Source: Rhizobiaceae bacterium (lineage in GTDB: Bacteria; Pseudomonadota; Alphaproteobacteria; Rhizobiales; Rhizobiaceae). From it: 34,599 nucleotides of DNA. This document shows, one piece after another, positions 1 to 8,489 of the stretch. The notes beneath the pieces were generated by a model that saw only the letters and a list, made by a program, of their open reading frames with translations, did no database searches and was not told the origin of the DNA. The position numbers were made by a program, and so were the translations under genes. The number at the start of each line of letters is the position of its first letter. Position 1 is the first letter of the stretch. The stretch spans positions 1 to 34,599 of the forward strand of contig JAHBYY010000049.1 in the NCBI GenBank assembly GCA_019635715.1, in the 5' to 3' direction.

Positions 1-2998
1 CGCCGGCACCTTCGACGACGACGGTGCCGGTGTTGTAGATCTTGTAGGTATCGTTGCCGCCAAGGCCCTTGAGCACGTCGGCGGCGCCCTTGCCGCCGTC
101 CGAGATGATGTTCCTGCCGGCATTGCCGGTGATTTCCTGAGCGACCTCGTTGCCGTAGAGGTTGATCGCCTTGGTGCCCTTGTCATCCGTCGTCGACAGC
201 AACTCGACATGAACGCCCTCCAGCAGGTCGTAGGAGGCCGACGCCTTCACATGGTCAGCCGTCCCGCCATCGATAGCTTCGATCACCACGTCGGAATTGC
301 GGTCGACGATATAGATGTCGCTGTCGGCGCCGCCGTCCAGCGCGTCCTTTCCGGTGCCGCCGTCGAGCGTATCGCCGCCGGCGCCGCCGCTCAGCGTGTC
401 GTCGCCTGCGCCGCCCTTCAGCGTGTCGGCGCCGCCATTCCCTCTGAAGTCGTCATCGTTGTTGCCGCCTTCCACCGTCTCGCCGATGTCGTCCGACCCG
501 GTGAACAGGTAGTTGGCCTCGAAGTCGAATATGCTGGACGAGTTGTTGCCGAGCCGGAAGATTTCGAACCCGGTCATGTCATAGCTGACGCGCTTGAGGC
601 CGTAGCCGTCGTCGAACCAGCCGCCGGCGGTCCCCGACTGGTTGTCGACGAAGCCGTCGAACTCGAAATCCGCTCCCGCCAGATCGAGCGTGTCCGTGCC
701 GGCTCCGGCGGAGACGGCTATTGTGGAATCCGAGCTGCCCGGCACGTCCAGAAACGCCAGGCGGTCGTCGCCGGAACCGAACGTGACGCCGATGTGCCCC
801 GAAGCGGTGCCGTCGATTCTCAGGTCGCGCGCCTCGGTCGCGCTGCCGATGAACTCGAACGAGCGCAGGGATCCGTTTATGAAATAGGTCTCGAACCCGC
901 CGATCGCCGCCGCGAAGGCGTAGGAGCCGCTCGGTCCCCCCGACGTCCAGTAGTCGAAGTCCGCGACGAGGCTCCCCTTGTCCGTGTCGAGAACCACGTC
1001 GAGACTGTTGAAGAAATAGCTGCCGTTTCCGTCGCGAAAGTTCCCGGAAAGCAGCCTCCTGAGATCGAGAGTGTCCTCGCCTTCGCCGCCCTGATACTGG
1101 TGTGTGCCCTGGCTCACCGCCCCGGCCTCGTAGACATCGTTGCCGGAACCGAGGTCGATGATGCGGTTGACCGAGCTGACGAGGCTGCGCTCCTCTCCGG
1201 GATCTGAATCGGCGTCGACGAAATCGCTGCCGTCGCCGGCCGACACCGTGTCGTAGTCGCCGTCATGGGCGAGCAGCACCGTGTCGGCCTGATCGGAGGT
1301 CGTTATCTTGCTGGCGGAGAACGTCGGCGCTCCCCAGGACATGACCGTGGTGCGGCCGGTGAAGTTCACTTCCTCGAAGCCGATGATCTCGTAGCCCGAG
1401 GGCTCGCTCGGGATGCCCGTTGCGAGATCGAGCACGAACAGCTCGACGAGGCCTCCGTTGAACACGTCGTAGCCGTCGCCGCCCTCGAAGATGTCGGTCC
1501 CGCTCCCGGGAGAGCTTCCCATCGACAGCGTGACGGAATCGTTGCCATTGCCGAGGCTGACCCTGTCGAATTCCTGCGCGGTGGAACCGCCGACATGCAG
1601 CACCACATGGTCGTCGCCGTCGCCGCCGAAATAATTGTCGAAACCGCTGCCGAGGTCGGCATCGACATTGACCTCGCCGGTCACGTCGACGGTGTCGTTG
1701 CCCAATCCGAGGTCGATGGTGACCGCGGCCGCACTGGGTCCGGACGACGCCATCTGCACGAAGACGCCGGAACTCCCGTCATGGTCGAAGACGATGTCTC
1801 CCGGCCTCGCCTGGAAGATGTCGTTGCCGCCGTCGCCGTAGAGATGGTCGATGTCGAGGTCGTCGCCGCCGTCGAGCGTATCGTCGCCGGCATCGCCGTA
1901 CAGCCAGTCGGCACCGGTGCCGCCGTCGACGAAATCGTCGCCATAGTCCAGCGTGACCGTATCGTTGCCCCCGAGGGCAAAGAGCGTGTCGTTGCCCTCC
2001 GATGCGTCCTTGACGTCGCTTCCTTCGGTGAAGGTGAGGAAGTGGTTGTAGATGAAGTCGAAGAACGCCAGGGGATCGGCGCGCTTGTAGTTCGCCGCCG
2101 TCGCCGCGTCGTAGAAGGTGGCCGCCGTCTGTTCCAGCCAGCCCTCGATGGTCGAAACCGGAACCAGCTTGTCGGGGGCCACTACCGAATCGACGAGCTT
2201 GTAGTCGCTGGACAGGTCGATCGCCAATTGCTGCCCGAGCGCCAGGAGTCCCGAAATATAGGGCGCCGACATGCTCGTGCCGGTCAGCGAGCCATATGTG
2301 TCTCCGGGGACGGTCGACTTGATGCCGTAGCCGGGCGCCGCGATGTCGAGGATCCCCGGGCTGCGCTGCGAACTTTCGTGGAAGCCTGATTCCGAGCTTG
2401 TCGTATTGCCGACCGAGATCGCGTTCGGATCGCTCGCGGGTGACGAGATGCCGGCTTTGCTGCCGCCGTCGAGGAAATCATTGCCCGCGGCGACGACGAC
2501 GGAGATGTTCTTCTGATTTACGAGCGTGGCGAATTGCGACGACGCATAGGTGGCGCCTTCCTGCGTGTTGAAGGCGCCGTTGCCCAGCGAGAGGTTGACG
2601 GCGACGATGTTGTATTGATGGCCGTAGGTGATGACCCAGTCGAGCGCCTGCTGGATGTCCGTCGTATCGAAATTGTTGCCGTTCGCCGACGCCTTCAGCA
2701 CGACGATGTTCACGTCGGGAGCGACGCCGTATTTGGTGGAGCCGACGATGCCGGCGACATGCGTCCCGTGAATGCCGGAATCCGTCGCATCCGTCGTGCC
2801 GTTGGCGGCGCCCGCGAAGTTGCGCGCCGCCACGATCCGATCCGAAAGCCCGTCTCCGTTGCCATCCGGCCCGAAGCCCGGGTGGTTCATGTCGATGCCG
2901 GTGTCGATCACCGCGACCGAGACCGCGCCGAACCCGTAGCTGGAGCCGTCCAGATTGACGAACCGTGGATCGTTCCGGACGTCGGCCATTGTCGACAC
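1..2998 (-). CDS. RTX subtilisin-like serine protease (S8), C-terminus beyond window
   Basis: An extracellular calcium-dependent serine protease is predicted. About 999 codons are visible without a stop, and the C-terminus lies beyond position 1. With GTG at 2998 as residue 1, the subtilase triad is Asp32 (VIDTGID), His77 (HGTHVAG) and Ser242 (GTSMSAP), with oxyanion Asn173 (AAGND). There is no signal peptide or pro-domain, as expected for a type I secretion substrate. RTX nonapeptides (GGxGxDxLx) form clusters near residues 340-390 and 840-890. After residue about 890 a long module begins (GNEVAQEITGNAG) that is shared with the upstream serralysin. I chose GTG 2998 because GGAG lies 7 nt before it; ATG 2989 is the alternative. 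No transporter genes are in the window. Family assignment is firm; substrate is unknown. Confidence 0.9.
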   Translation of the reverse strand, partial: MSTMADVRNDPRFVNLDGSSYGFGAVSVAVIDTGIDMNHPGFGPDGNGDGLSDRIVAARNFAGAANGTTDATDSGIHGTHVAGIVGSTKYGVAPDVNIVVLKASANGNNFDTTDIQQALDWVITYGHQYNIVAVNLSLGNGAFNTQEGATYASSQFATLVNQKNISVVVAAGNDFLDGGSKAGISSPASDPNAISVGNTTSSESGFHESSQRSPGILDIAAPGYGIKSTVPGDTYGSLTGTSMSAPYISGLLALGQQLAIDLSSDYKLVDSVVAPDKLVPVSTIEGWLEQTAATFYDAATAANYKRADPLAFFDFIYNHFLTFTEGSDVKDASEGNDTLFALGGNDTVTLDYGDDFVDGGTGADWLYGDAGDDTLDGGDDLDIDHLYGDGGNDIFQARPGDIVFDHDGSSGVFVQMASSGPSAAAVTIDLGLGNDTVDVTGEVNVDADLGSGFDNYFGGDGDDHVVLHVGGSTAQEFDRVSLGNGNDSVTLSMGSSPGSGTDIFEGGDGYDVFNGGLVELFVLDLATGIPSEPSGYEIIGFEEVNFTGRTTVMSWGAPTFSASKITTSDQADTVLLAHDGDYDTVSAGDGSDFVDADSDPGEERSLVSSVNRIIDLGSGNDVYEAGAVSQGTHQYQGGEGEDTLDLRRLLSGNFRDGNGSYFFNSLDVVLDTDKGSLVADFDYWTSGGPSGSYAFAAAIGGFETYFINGSLRSFEFIGSATEARDLRIDGTASGHIGVTFGSGDDRLAFLDVPGSSDSTIAVSAGAGTDTLDLAGADFEFDGFVDNQSGTAGGWFDDGYGLKRVSYDMTGFEIFRLGNNSSSIFDFEANYLFTGSDDIGETVEGGNNDDDFRGNGGADTLKGGAGDDTLSGGAGGDTLDGGTGKDALDGGADSDIYIVDRNSDVVIEAIDGGTADHVKASASYDLLEGVHVELLSTTDDKGTKAINLYGNEVAQEITGNAGRNIISDGGKGAADVLKGLGGNDTYKIYNTGTVVVEGAG

Positions 2999-3057
2999 GA
3001 CAGAACTCCATCTTCAGACGTGTTCAGCGACGAAGACCGCCAGTTTCGGCATGAGCC

Positions 3058-3109
3058 AAAACGGCCGATGACCCCGAGCCCGTTTCCAGGCTCTGGGTAG
3101 CATCGGCCG
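3058..3109 (-). terminator. Terminator-like hairpin between the two RTX proteases
   Basis: On the minus strand the perfect 9-bp arms CGGCCGATG (3101-3109) and CATCGGCCG (3062-3070) enclose a second small hairpin (GAGCC/GGCTC) and are followed by TTTT. The structure begins 86 nt after the serralysin stop codon and about 60 nt before the subtilase start. It could end or attenuate transcription passing from the first protease gene into the second. Termination itself is inferred. Confidence 0.5.
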
Positions 3110-3194
3110 AGCAAGGTGTAAATCGGCCTTGAAATCCCCTGAAGTATCCGGCCGATTGTCGACAGCCGCCTGAAGTAGAACGGGCCGGCCAACC

Positions 3195-5141
3195 TCAGGT
3201 GATGAAGAAGTCTCCCGCATTCATGCCTGGAAGGCCCTCCATCACCGCGAACTTGATCGCCGCCGCCGCGCCCGTGCCGTCCGGGTCGTAGCGCAGGATG
3301 CCGGTGTCGGTCTCGTAGACGATGCGGTCCAACGCGTCGGTCGCCTTGCCGTCGGCGTTGGCGACGAAGGCCGACGCGGCCAGCGCTCCGACAGGCCCCG
3401 CTTTGGTGAAGATGGCCGATGACAGGCTGATCAGGTCGATGCCGGAAAAACCCTTGATCGTGTCGACATTGGTCGTCTCGTTCAGCGCATAGCTGAAATA
3501 ATAGGTGTCGGCGCCGGCGTTGCCGGCCAGCGTGTCGTTGCCGAGACCGCCCGAGATCTTGTCGGCGCCGGCCCGGCCGCTGATCAGGTCGTCGCCGTCA
3601 TAGCCGCGCAGGACGTTGTCGCCGTCATTGCCGGTGATCGTCTGGCCCAGCTCGTTGCCGTAGAGATTGATGCTGTCGATTCCGGTGTCGCTGGTGGTCG
3701 TCAGCGCTTCGACGTGCACGCCGGCCTTGAGCACGTAGCTGACGCCCGCCTTGATGGTGTCGATGCCCTCGTTGAACTTCTCGACCACCACGGCCTGCGA
3801 GTTGTAGACGAAATAGGTATCGTTGCCATTTCGCCCGATCAGCGTGTCCGCGGCACCGCCGCCGGCCGAGCCGCCGTCGCTGATCGCGTTGTCGCCGTCA
3901 TTGCCGGTGATCTCCTGCTTCAGCAGATTGCCGCGCAGCTTGATCGCATCCGTGCCGGTCGGCGAGGTGGTCTGCAGGCGTTCGATGCCGACGTCGGCGG
4001 CGAGATAGAAGGTGACGGCCGTCTGCACCGTGTCCAGCGTTCCGCCGCTCGTGGCGGCCGACTCGACGATGATCGCGTTCGAATTGCCGACGATATAGGT
4101 GTCGTTGCCGTCGAGCCCGCGCATCGTGTCGGCCTTGCCGCCGATGCCGCCATCGTTGAGGATGTTCGCGGCGCTGTTGCCGATCAGCGTGTCGGCGCCC
4201 TTGCCGCCCGTCGCGTTCTCGATGACCACGCCGGCCGCGATGGTGAAGCCGCCGAAGATGCCGGCGACGTAGGAGACGTATCCGCCGCCGCCGCTCTCGT
4301 ATTTGAGCGTCGCCGGGCGCAGGTCGATGGTGGCGGAGGAACTGCCGCTGTAGGCGATCGTGTCGTTGCCGCCGGCGTCCCAGATGCAGGCATACATCGT
4401 GCCCACGGCATTCTTGGTGGGCAGCAGATAGTTGTCGTTGCCGGTCTTGAAGGTCGTGTTGGCACCGTACTTCTGCTGAAGCACGGCGATGTCCAGCGCC
4501 ATCACCGTGGCCTGCCGCCCGTAGTTGACGCTCGGCGTCTCCCCCAGCTTGACGGGCCAGCCGTCATTGTAGGTCATCGTCGTGTAGACGCCCTGGTTGA
4601 GGTTGAAGTCGCCATAGCTGTCGAATTCGCCGGTCACGCCATGCATGACCGTCGAGGTGCCGCCGTCGTCGTGCGGATGGGCGAGACCCATCGCGTGGCC
4701 GAACTCGTGAAGCAGGGTGATGAAGCCGTTGCCACCCTGGGCGAGACCGGATGTCGTCCATCCCAGTCCGCCGGAATTGAACCAGCCGATGCCGGCATCC
4801 GACTCGCCGGGCGGATTGAAATAGCCGAGCGTCGTCGAACTGGGTTTTGAACCGATCTGGAAAACGAAGGTCGCCGCGTCGGAGTCGAACGTCTCCTCGA
4901 ACTTGACGTTGATGACGTTCTCGTACTGCTTCATCGCCGTGACGGCGGCGTTCTTCTCGGTCTGCGTCCAATCGTTGGACGTCTCGTCGTCGAAGCTCTC
5001 GCCCTTGGTGGCAAAGTAATAGGTGATCTTGCCCCCCACCGTGGCGACTTTCGTCCCCCAGTCGATGGAATCCGTCGGCAGATCGCCCTTGGCGGACACG
5101 GTTGCACCGGTCCCGCCGGAGGACCCGATTGAATCGCTCAT
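3195..5141 (-). CDS. Serralysin-type RTX metalloprotease (M10B)
   Basis: A secreted zinc endopeptidase of 648 aa. The metzincin signature HEFGHAMGLAHP gives zinc ligands His145, His149 and His155 and catalytic Glu146. The Met-turn is around Met189, with Tyr191 as the likely fifth ligand. ALDIAVLQQKYGAN and the AGGNDTIAYSG/IDLRP region are typical of the serralysin domain that links catalysis to the RTX part. The C-terminal half has two long repeats of about 90 residues (GNDTYxV...LYGNE...ITGN), then RTX nonapeptides (GDDLISGRAGADKISGG), ending in hydrophobic DFFIT, as in type I secretion signals. ATG 5141 is preferred because GAGGGG lies 7 nt upstream; an earlier in-frame ATG at 5186 lacks a good ribosome site. 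Serralysins usually have 450-500 residues; the extra length is the repeats. Confidence 0.93.
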   Translation of the reverse strand: MSDSIGSSGGTGATVSAKGDLPTDSIDWGTKVATVGGKITYYFATKGESFDDETSNDWTQTEKNAAVTAMKQYENVINVKFEETFDSDAATFVFQIGSKPSSTTLGYFNPPGESDAGIGWFNSGGLGWTTSGLAQGGNGFITLLHEFGHAMGLAHPHDDGGTSTVMHGVTGEFDSYGDFNLNQGVYTTMTYNDGWPVKLGETPSVNYGRQATVMALDIAVLQQKYGANTTFKTGNDNYLLPTKNAVGTMYACIWDAGGNDTIAYSGSSSATIDLRPATLKYESGGGGYVSYVAGIFGGFTIAAGVVIENATGGKGADTLIGNSAANILNDGGIGGKADTMRGLDGNDTYIVGNSNAIIVESAATSGGTLDTVQTAVTFYLAADVGIERLQTTSPTGTDAIKLRGNLLKQEITGNDGDNAISDGGSAGGGAADTLIGRNGNDTYFVYNSQAVVVEKFNEGIDTIKAGVSYVLKAGVHVEALTTTSDTGIDSINLYGNELGQTITGNDGDNVLRGYDGDDLISGRAGADKISGGLGNDTLAGNAGADTYYFSYALNETTNVDTIKGFSGIDLISLSSAIFTKAGPVGALAASAFVANADGKATDALDRIVYETDTGILRYDPDGTGAAAAIKFAVMEGLPGMNAGDFFIT

Positions 5142-5465
5142 GATTGTTCCCCTCAACGCCGGTCCCTTGCTCAAGGGATAGTCCATCCCGGGCGCCGTGC
5201 ATGCACTTTACAAAGTGCTGCCGCCTGCGCAAGCAGGGCAGGGGACCCCAAGCAAAATTTACTTTCGCCAGCGGGAGGCAAGCCGTGGGCTACTTGGTCG
5301 CCGAAGCAACCAAGCAACGGTGGTCGTGAAACAGCTTCGCAAAGACTGGCTTTTCGCAACATGGGCAGGCCGACAACCGACCGCACCCGGACGGCGCGCA
5401 GGGCTGGCCTCGGGCTGCTCTGCTTTGGCGGCTGTGAAGGACTCCCGGCGATGTCCTTTGGAGAA
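5142..5465. other. Gene-free upstream region of the serralysin
   Basis: I see no convincing gene in these 324 bases. The half next to the serralysin holds two perfect inverted repeats (separate entry). A third, weaker repeat has arms CTTGGT 5293-5298 and ACCAAG 5309-5314. Next to the tRNA, AAGGAC 5437-5442 and GTCCTT 5453-5458 form a hairpin 8 nt past the CCA end, without a T-run; it may be a processing or termination element. A TAAATT hexamer on the minus strand near 5255-5260 could be a -10 box, but its -35 partner is poor. Confidence 0.4.
5163..5218 (-). promoter_or_regulatory. Paired 7-2-7 inverted repeats before the serralysin start
   Basis: Two perfect inverted repeats of identical geometry lie 22-77 nt upstream of the serralysin ATG: TCCCTTG-CT-CAAGGGA at 5163-5178 and GCACTTT-AC-AAAGTGC at 5203-5218. 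Their centres are exactly 40 bp apart, about four helical turns. The 10-bp palindrome GTGCATGCAC (5197-5206) overlaps the second. The arm sequences differ, so they could be two operators, or leader hairpins of the protease mRNA. Symmetry and spacing are seen; regulation is inferred. Confidence 0.4.
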
Positions 5466-5532
<67 letters not shown>

Positions 5533-5542
<10 letters not shown>

Positions 5543-6846
5543 GACCGGCTGCTCTGTACAGGCGAACGACGCGGCCGGTCAACCGATATTCGCGGCCGAG
5601 CGGCCCGGCGATCGATGCCGTTGCGAGCGGCGCGCTGATGACCGGCCTCCAGCGCGATTCCGCCCCAGATCAATCCGAGCAGGAGATAGAAATGCCGCCA
5701 GTGGTCGGTGTCGATGATGCTGCCGAGGCCGATGTGGCCGAGGAACACGACGTAGGCGCAGAGCAGGTAGGGCTGCCACGGGCGGTCGCGGAACAGGATG
5801 CGGAAGCCGAGCGCGACCGTCGACACCATCAGCGTCAGCCAGCACGCGAAACCCAGCCAGCCATAGTCCATCAGCGCCTTCAGCCAGATGTTGTGCGTGT
5901 CCTCGCCGTAGATCGTTCCGAACACCAGCGGTCCGATGCCGAAAGGCTTCTCCGTCGCCAACTGGAAGCCGATGCCGTAGCGGGCGAAGCGGCCGAGGCG
6001 CGCGCCGTCATAGTCCTGCACGAGCTGGGCCCGGGTTGTGAAAAGCTCCGCGACAGAGGGAATCTGCAGCAGGATGACCAGCGCCAGCACCATCAGCGCC
6101 AGCACCGCGACGGTCATCACGACGATGCGCAGCCGCAGCAAGCCGCTGCCCGTCTTGAGAAAGAGGGCGCCGACCAGCAGCACCGACGAGATCGCGAAAA
6201 GGCCCCATGCACCGCGCGAGAAGGAAAAGAAGATGCCGGCGACGATGATCAGAAGCGGAACGGCAACCAGCGGCATGCGCGCGGCGGGACCGGTCACCAT
6301 CCGGTGCAGCAGGTAGATGCCGGGCAGCGTCAGGAACGGTCCGAACACGTTGGGATCCTGGAAGGCGCCCGCCGCGCGGTCGTATTTGGTGAACATGTCG
6401 GCGCCGGGGAAGGCATGGAAATAGCCGGCGACGCCGAGCAGCGAGGTTCCGACCGCCGCCCAGACATAGGCGACGAAGATCGTCCGGTAGAGTTCTGGCC
6501 TGGCTGCCGTGACCGCCGCGAAGAACACGGCGGTGAAGGCCAGGAACAGCGAGACGGCGATGTAGAGCGGCGTGCCGGCCAGTTCGCTCATCTGCAGCAT
6601 GGAGATCATGCCGCCGATGTTGAATGCCACCAGCAGCACCAGCAGAGGTGTGATGGCTGCCGGGATGCGCAGGCCGAAGATCGCCCAGACGCCGATCAGC
6701 CCGGCCATGTAGAGTTCATAGGGCGCCGGTTCGCGGATGACGAAACCCGACAGCAGAACGCCGGCCGCCACCGCGCCGGTCGACAGCAGCGCAATCCGCT
6801 TGGCGTCGATCGCCTCCCGCGGGAGAGGGGCGGCGAGCGTGCTCAA
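5533..6846 (-). CDS. O-antigen ligase / Wzy-type polymerase family membrane protein
   Basis: A polytopic inner-membrane protein of 437 aa with about ten hydrophobic segments. The motif AAGAFQDPNVFGPFL is the O-antigen ligase (Wzy_C) signature, and a large periplasmic loop precedes EDTHNIWLKALMDYGWLG. Such proteins polymerise undecaprenyl-linked repeat units or ligate polysaccharide to lipid; being the only one in this locus, it may be the polymerase. The likely start is TTG 6846, overlapping the upstream TGA as TTGA, with GGAAAA 8 nt before it, which suggests translational coupling to the sugar transferase. The first clear internal ATG would remove part of the first membrane segments. The TAG stop (5533-5535) lies within tRNA-Pro. 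Confidence 0.8.
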
Positions 6847-8381
6847 TAGGCGTTTTCCGTGTTGAGCAGGCGGATCGGCGTCAGGAACAGGATCTTGAGG
6901 TCGAACCAGAGCGACCAGTTCTCGATGTAGAAGAGGTCGAACTCGGTCCGCATCTTGATCTTCTCGTCGGTGTCCATCTCGCCGCGCCAGCCATTGATCT
7001 GGGCCCAGCCGGTCACTCCCGGCTTGACGCGGTGACGGGCGAAATAGCCGTCGACGACTTCGTTGTAGAGGAGGTTGTGGGTCTGCGCGGCCACCGCGTG
7101 CGGACGCGGGCCGACGAGCGACAGCGATCCGAACAGCGCGTTGAAGAATTGCGGCAGTTCGTCGATCGACGTCTTGCGGATGACCCGCCCGACGCGGGTG
7201 ACGCGCGGATCGCCCTTGGTGACGGCCTGCTTGGCGGTGGGATCGGAGCGATCCGTGTACATGGAGCGGAACTTGTAAACCTCGATCACCTCGTTGTTGA
7301 AGCCGTGGCGCTTCTGCTTGAACAGCACCGGCCCCTTCGAATCGAGCTTGATGGCGATGGCGGTGGCCAGCATGACCGGCGACAGGGCAATGATGCCCAT
7401 CACGCTGAAGACGATGTCGAAGGCCCGCTTGGCGACCGAGTCCCAGTCGTTGATCGGCTTGTCGAAGATGTCGAGCATCGGCACCGAGCCGATGAAGGAA
7501 TAGGCGCGCGGGCGGAACTGGAGCTGGTTCGAATGGGCCGACAGCCGGATGTCGACCGGCAGCACCCACAGCTTCTTCAGCAGCGACAGCACGCGCTGCT
7601 CGGCCGTCAGCGGCAGCGAGACGATCAGCATGTCGATGCGGGCCATGCGGGCGAACTCGATCAGCTCCGCGACATTGCCGAGCTTCGGGTAGCCGGCCAC
7701 GATGGCGGGCGAGCGCCGGTCGTTGCGGTCGTCGAAGATGCCGCAGATGCGGATGTCGTTGTAGGGCTGCTGCTCGATCGAGCGGATCAGCGTCTCGGCT
7801 GCCGGGCCGCCGCCGACGATCAGCGCGCGCCGCTCCATGCGGCCGTTGCGCGCCCATTTGCGGATGAACTGCGCCAGCACGAAGCGCGAGGCGAGCACGA
7901 GCACGAAGCCGGAAACGAACCATCCGCCGAACAGCACGCGCGAAAAATCTTCGGAGATCTTCAGGAAGAATCCGGCCATGGCGAGAATGGCGAACACCGC
8001 GGCCCACACCGCGACGATCCGCCCGAGCGAGCGGGACGGGCGCAGCAGCGCCGGCACCTGATAGCAGTCGGCGATCTCCAGCCCGACGATCGTCAGCAGG
8101 GCACCGCACAGGATGACGATCGGATAGTGCCAGAAGAGATGCGTGCCCAGCCCGACGTAATAGGCGAAGAAGGCGGCGCCGGCGGCGGAGATCATCGCGA
8201 ATTCGCACAGCCGCAGCACGCCGCTGACCATCACCGGCGACATCGTATCGCGGCGATACTGCTGGGCGACCTGGCGCGCGATCTTTCCGAGCGTCGGCGA
8301 ATCGCCCTTGGGCCGCGGGCCGGCGTCGAAGCTTCGCACGGCCTCAGGCGAGAAGCGGTCGGCGGGATCGATATGCGTCAT
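6843..8381 (-). CDS. Undecaprenyl-phosphate sugar phosphotransferase (EPS-initiating)
   Basis: Transfers the first sugar phosphate from a nucleotide sugar to undecaprenyl phosphate at the inner membrane, starting each polysaccharide repeat unit. The 512-aa protein has the WcaJ/ExoY-like layout: four N-terminal transmembrane helices (about residues 50-190), a Rossmann-like domain (RALIVGGGPAAETLI), one further hydrophobic helix after KRAFDIVFSV, and the catalytic domain with KFRSMYTDRSDP, DELPQFFNALFGSLSLVGPRPH and KPGVTGWAQINGWRGE. The length fits the undecaprenyl-phosphate glucose phosphotransferase group. The sugar cannot be read from sequence; glucose is usual. Met1 at 8381 has a weak ribosome site. 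Confidence 0.92.
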   Translation of the reverse strand: MTHIDPADRFSPEAVRSFDAGPRPKGDSPTLGKIARQVAQQYRRDTMSPVMVSGVLRLCEFAMISAAGAAFFAYYVGLGTHLFWHYPIVILCGALLTIVGLEIADCYQVPALLRPSRSLGRIVAVWAAVFAILAMAGFFLKISEDFSRVLFGGWFVSGFVLVLASRFVLAQFIRKWARNGRMERRALIVGGGPAAETLIRSIEQQPYNDIRICGIFDDRNDRRSPAIVAGYPKLGNVAELIEFARMARIDMLIVSLPLTAEQRVLSLLKKLWVLPVDIRLSAHSNQLQFRPRAYSFIGSVPMLDIFDKPINDWDSVAKRAFDIVFSVMGIIALSPVMLATAIAIKLDSKGPVLFKQKRHGFNNEVIEVYKFRSMYTDRSDPTAKQAVTKGDPRVTRVGRVIRKTSIDELPQFFNALFGSLSLVGPRPHAVAAQTHNLLYNEVVDGYFARHRVKPGVTGWAQINGWRGEMDTDEKIKMRTEFDLFYIENWSLWFDLKILFLTPIRLLNTENAY

Positions 8382-8489
8382 CAGCCAGTGCCCGGTATGT
8401 TCGGGACTGGTTCTACCGCAGCAGGACTAAGATTCCCTTGAAGGACAGGCCGCAGTTTGAACGATGGCGGTTGTCGGCGGCGAGGTGCG

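Noticed and set aside
209-2389. Long plus-strand open frames over the RTX subtilase
   Set aside because: They are antisense to a frame with a full catalytic triad and RTX repeats. Their Ala/Val/Arg/Asp-rich composition is the usual shadow of GC-rich repeats.
1-3000. The regular short repeats as a CRISPR or tandem DNA array
   Set aside because: The periodicity is that of RTX nonapeptide codons on the minus strand; there are no unique spacers.
2908-3220. Small minus-strand frames between the two proteases
   Set aside because: They have no ribosome site and no recognisable protein character, and the terminator-like palindrome runs through them.
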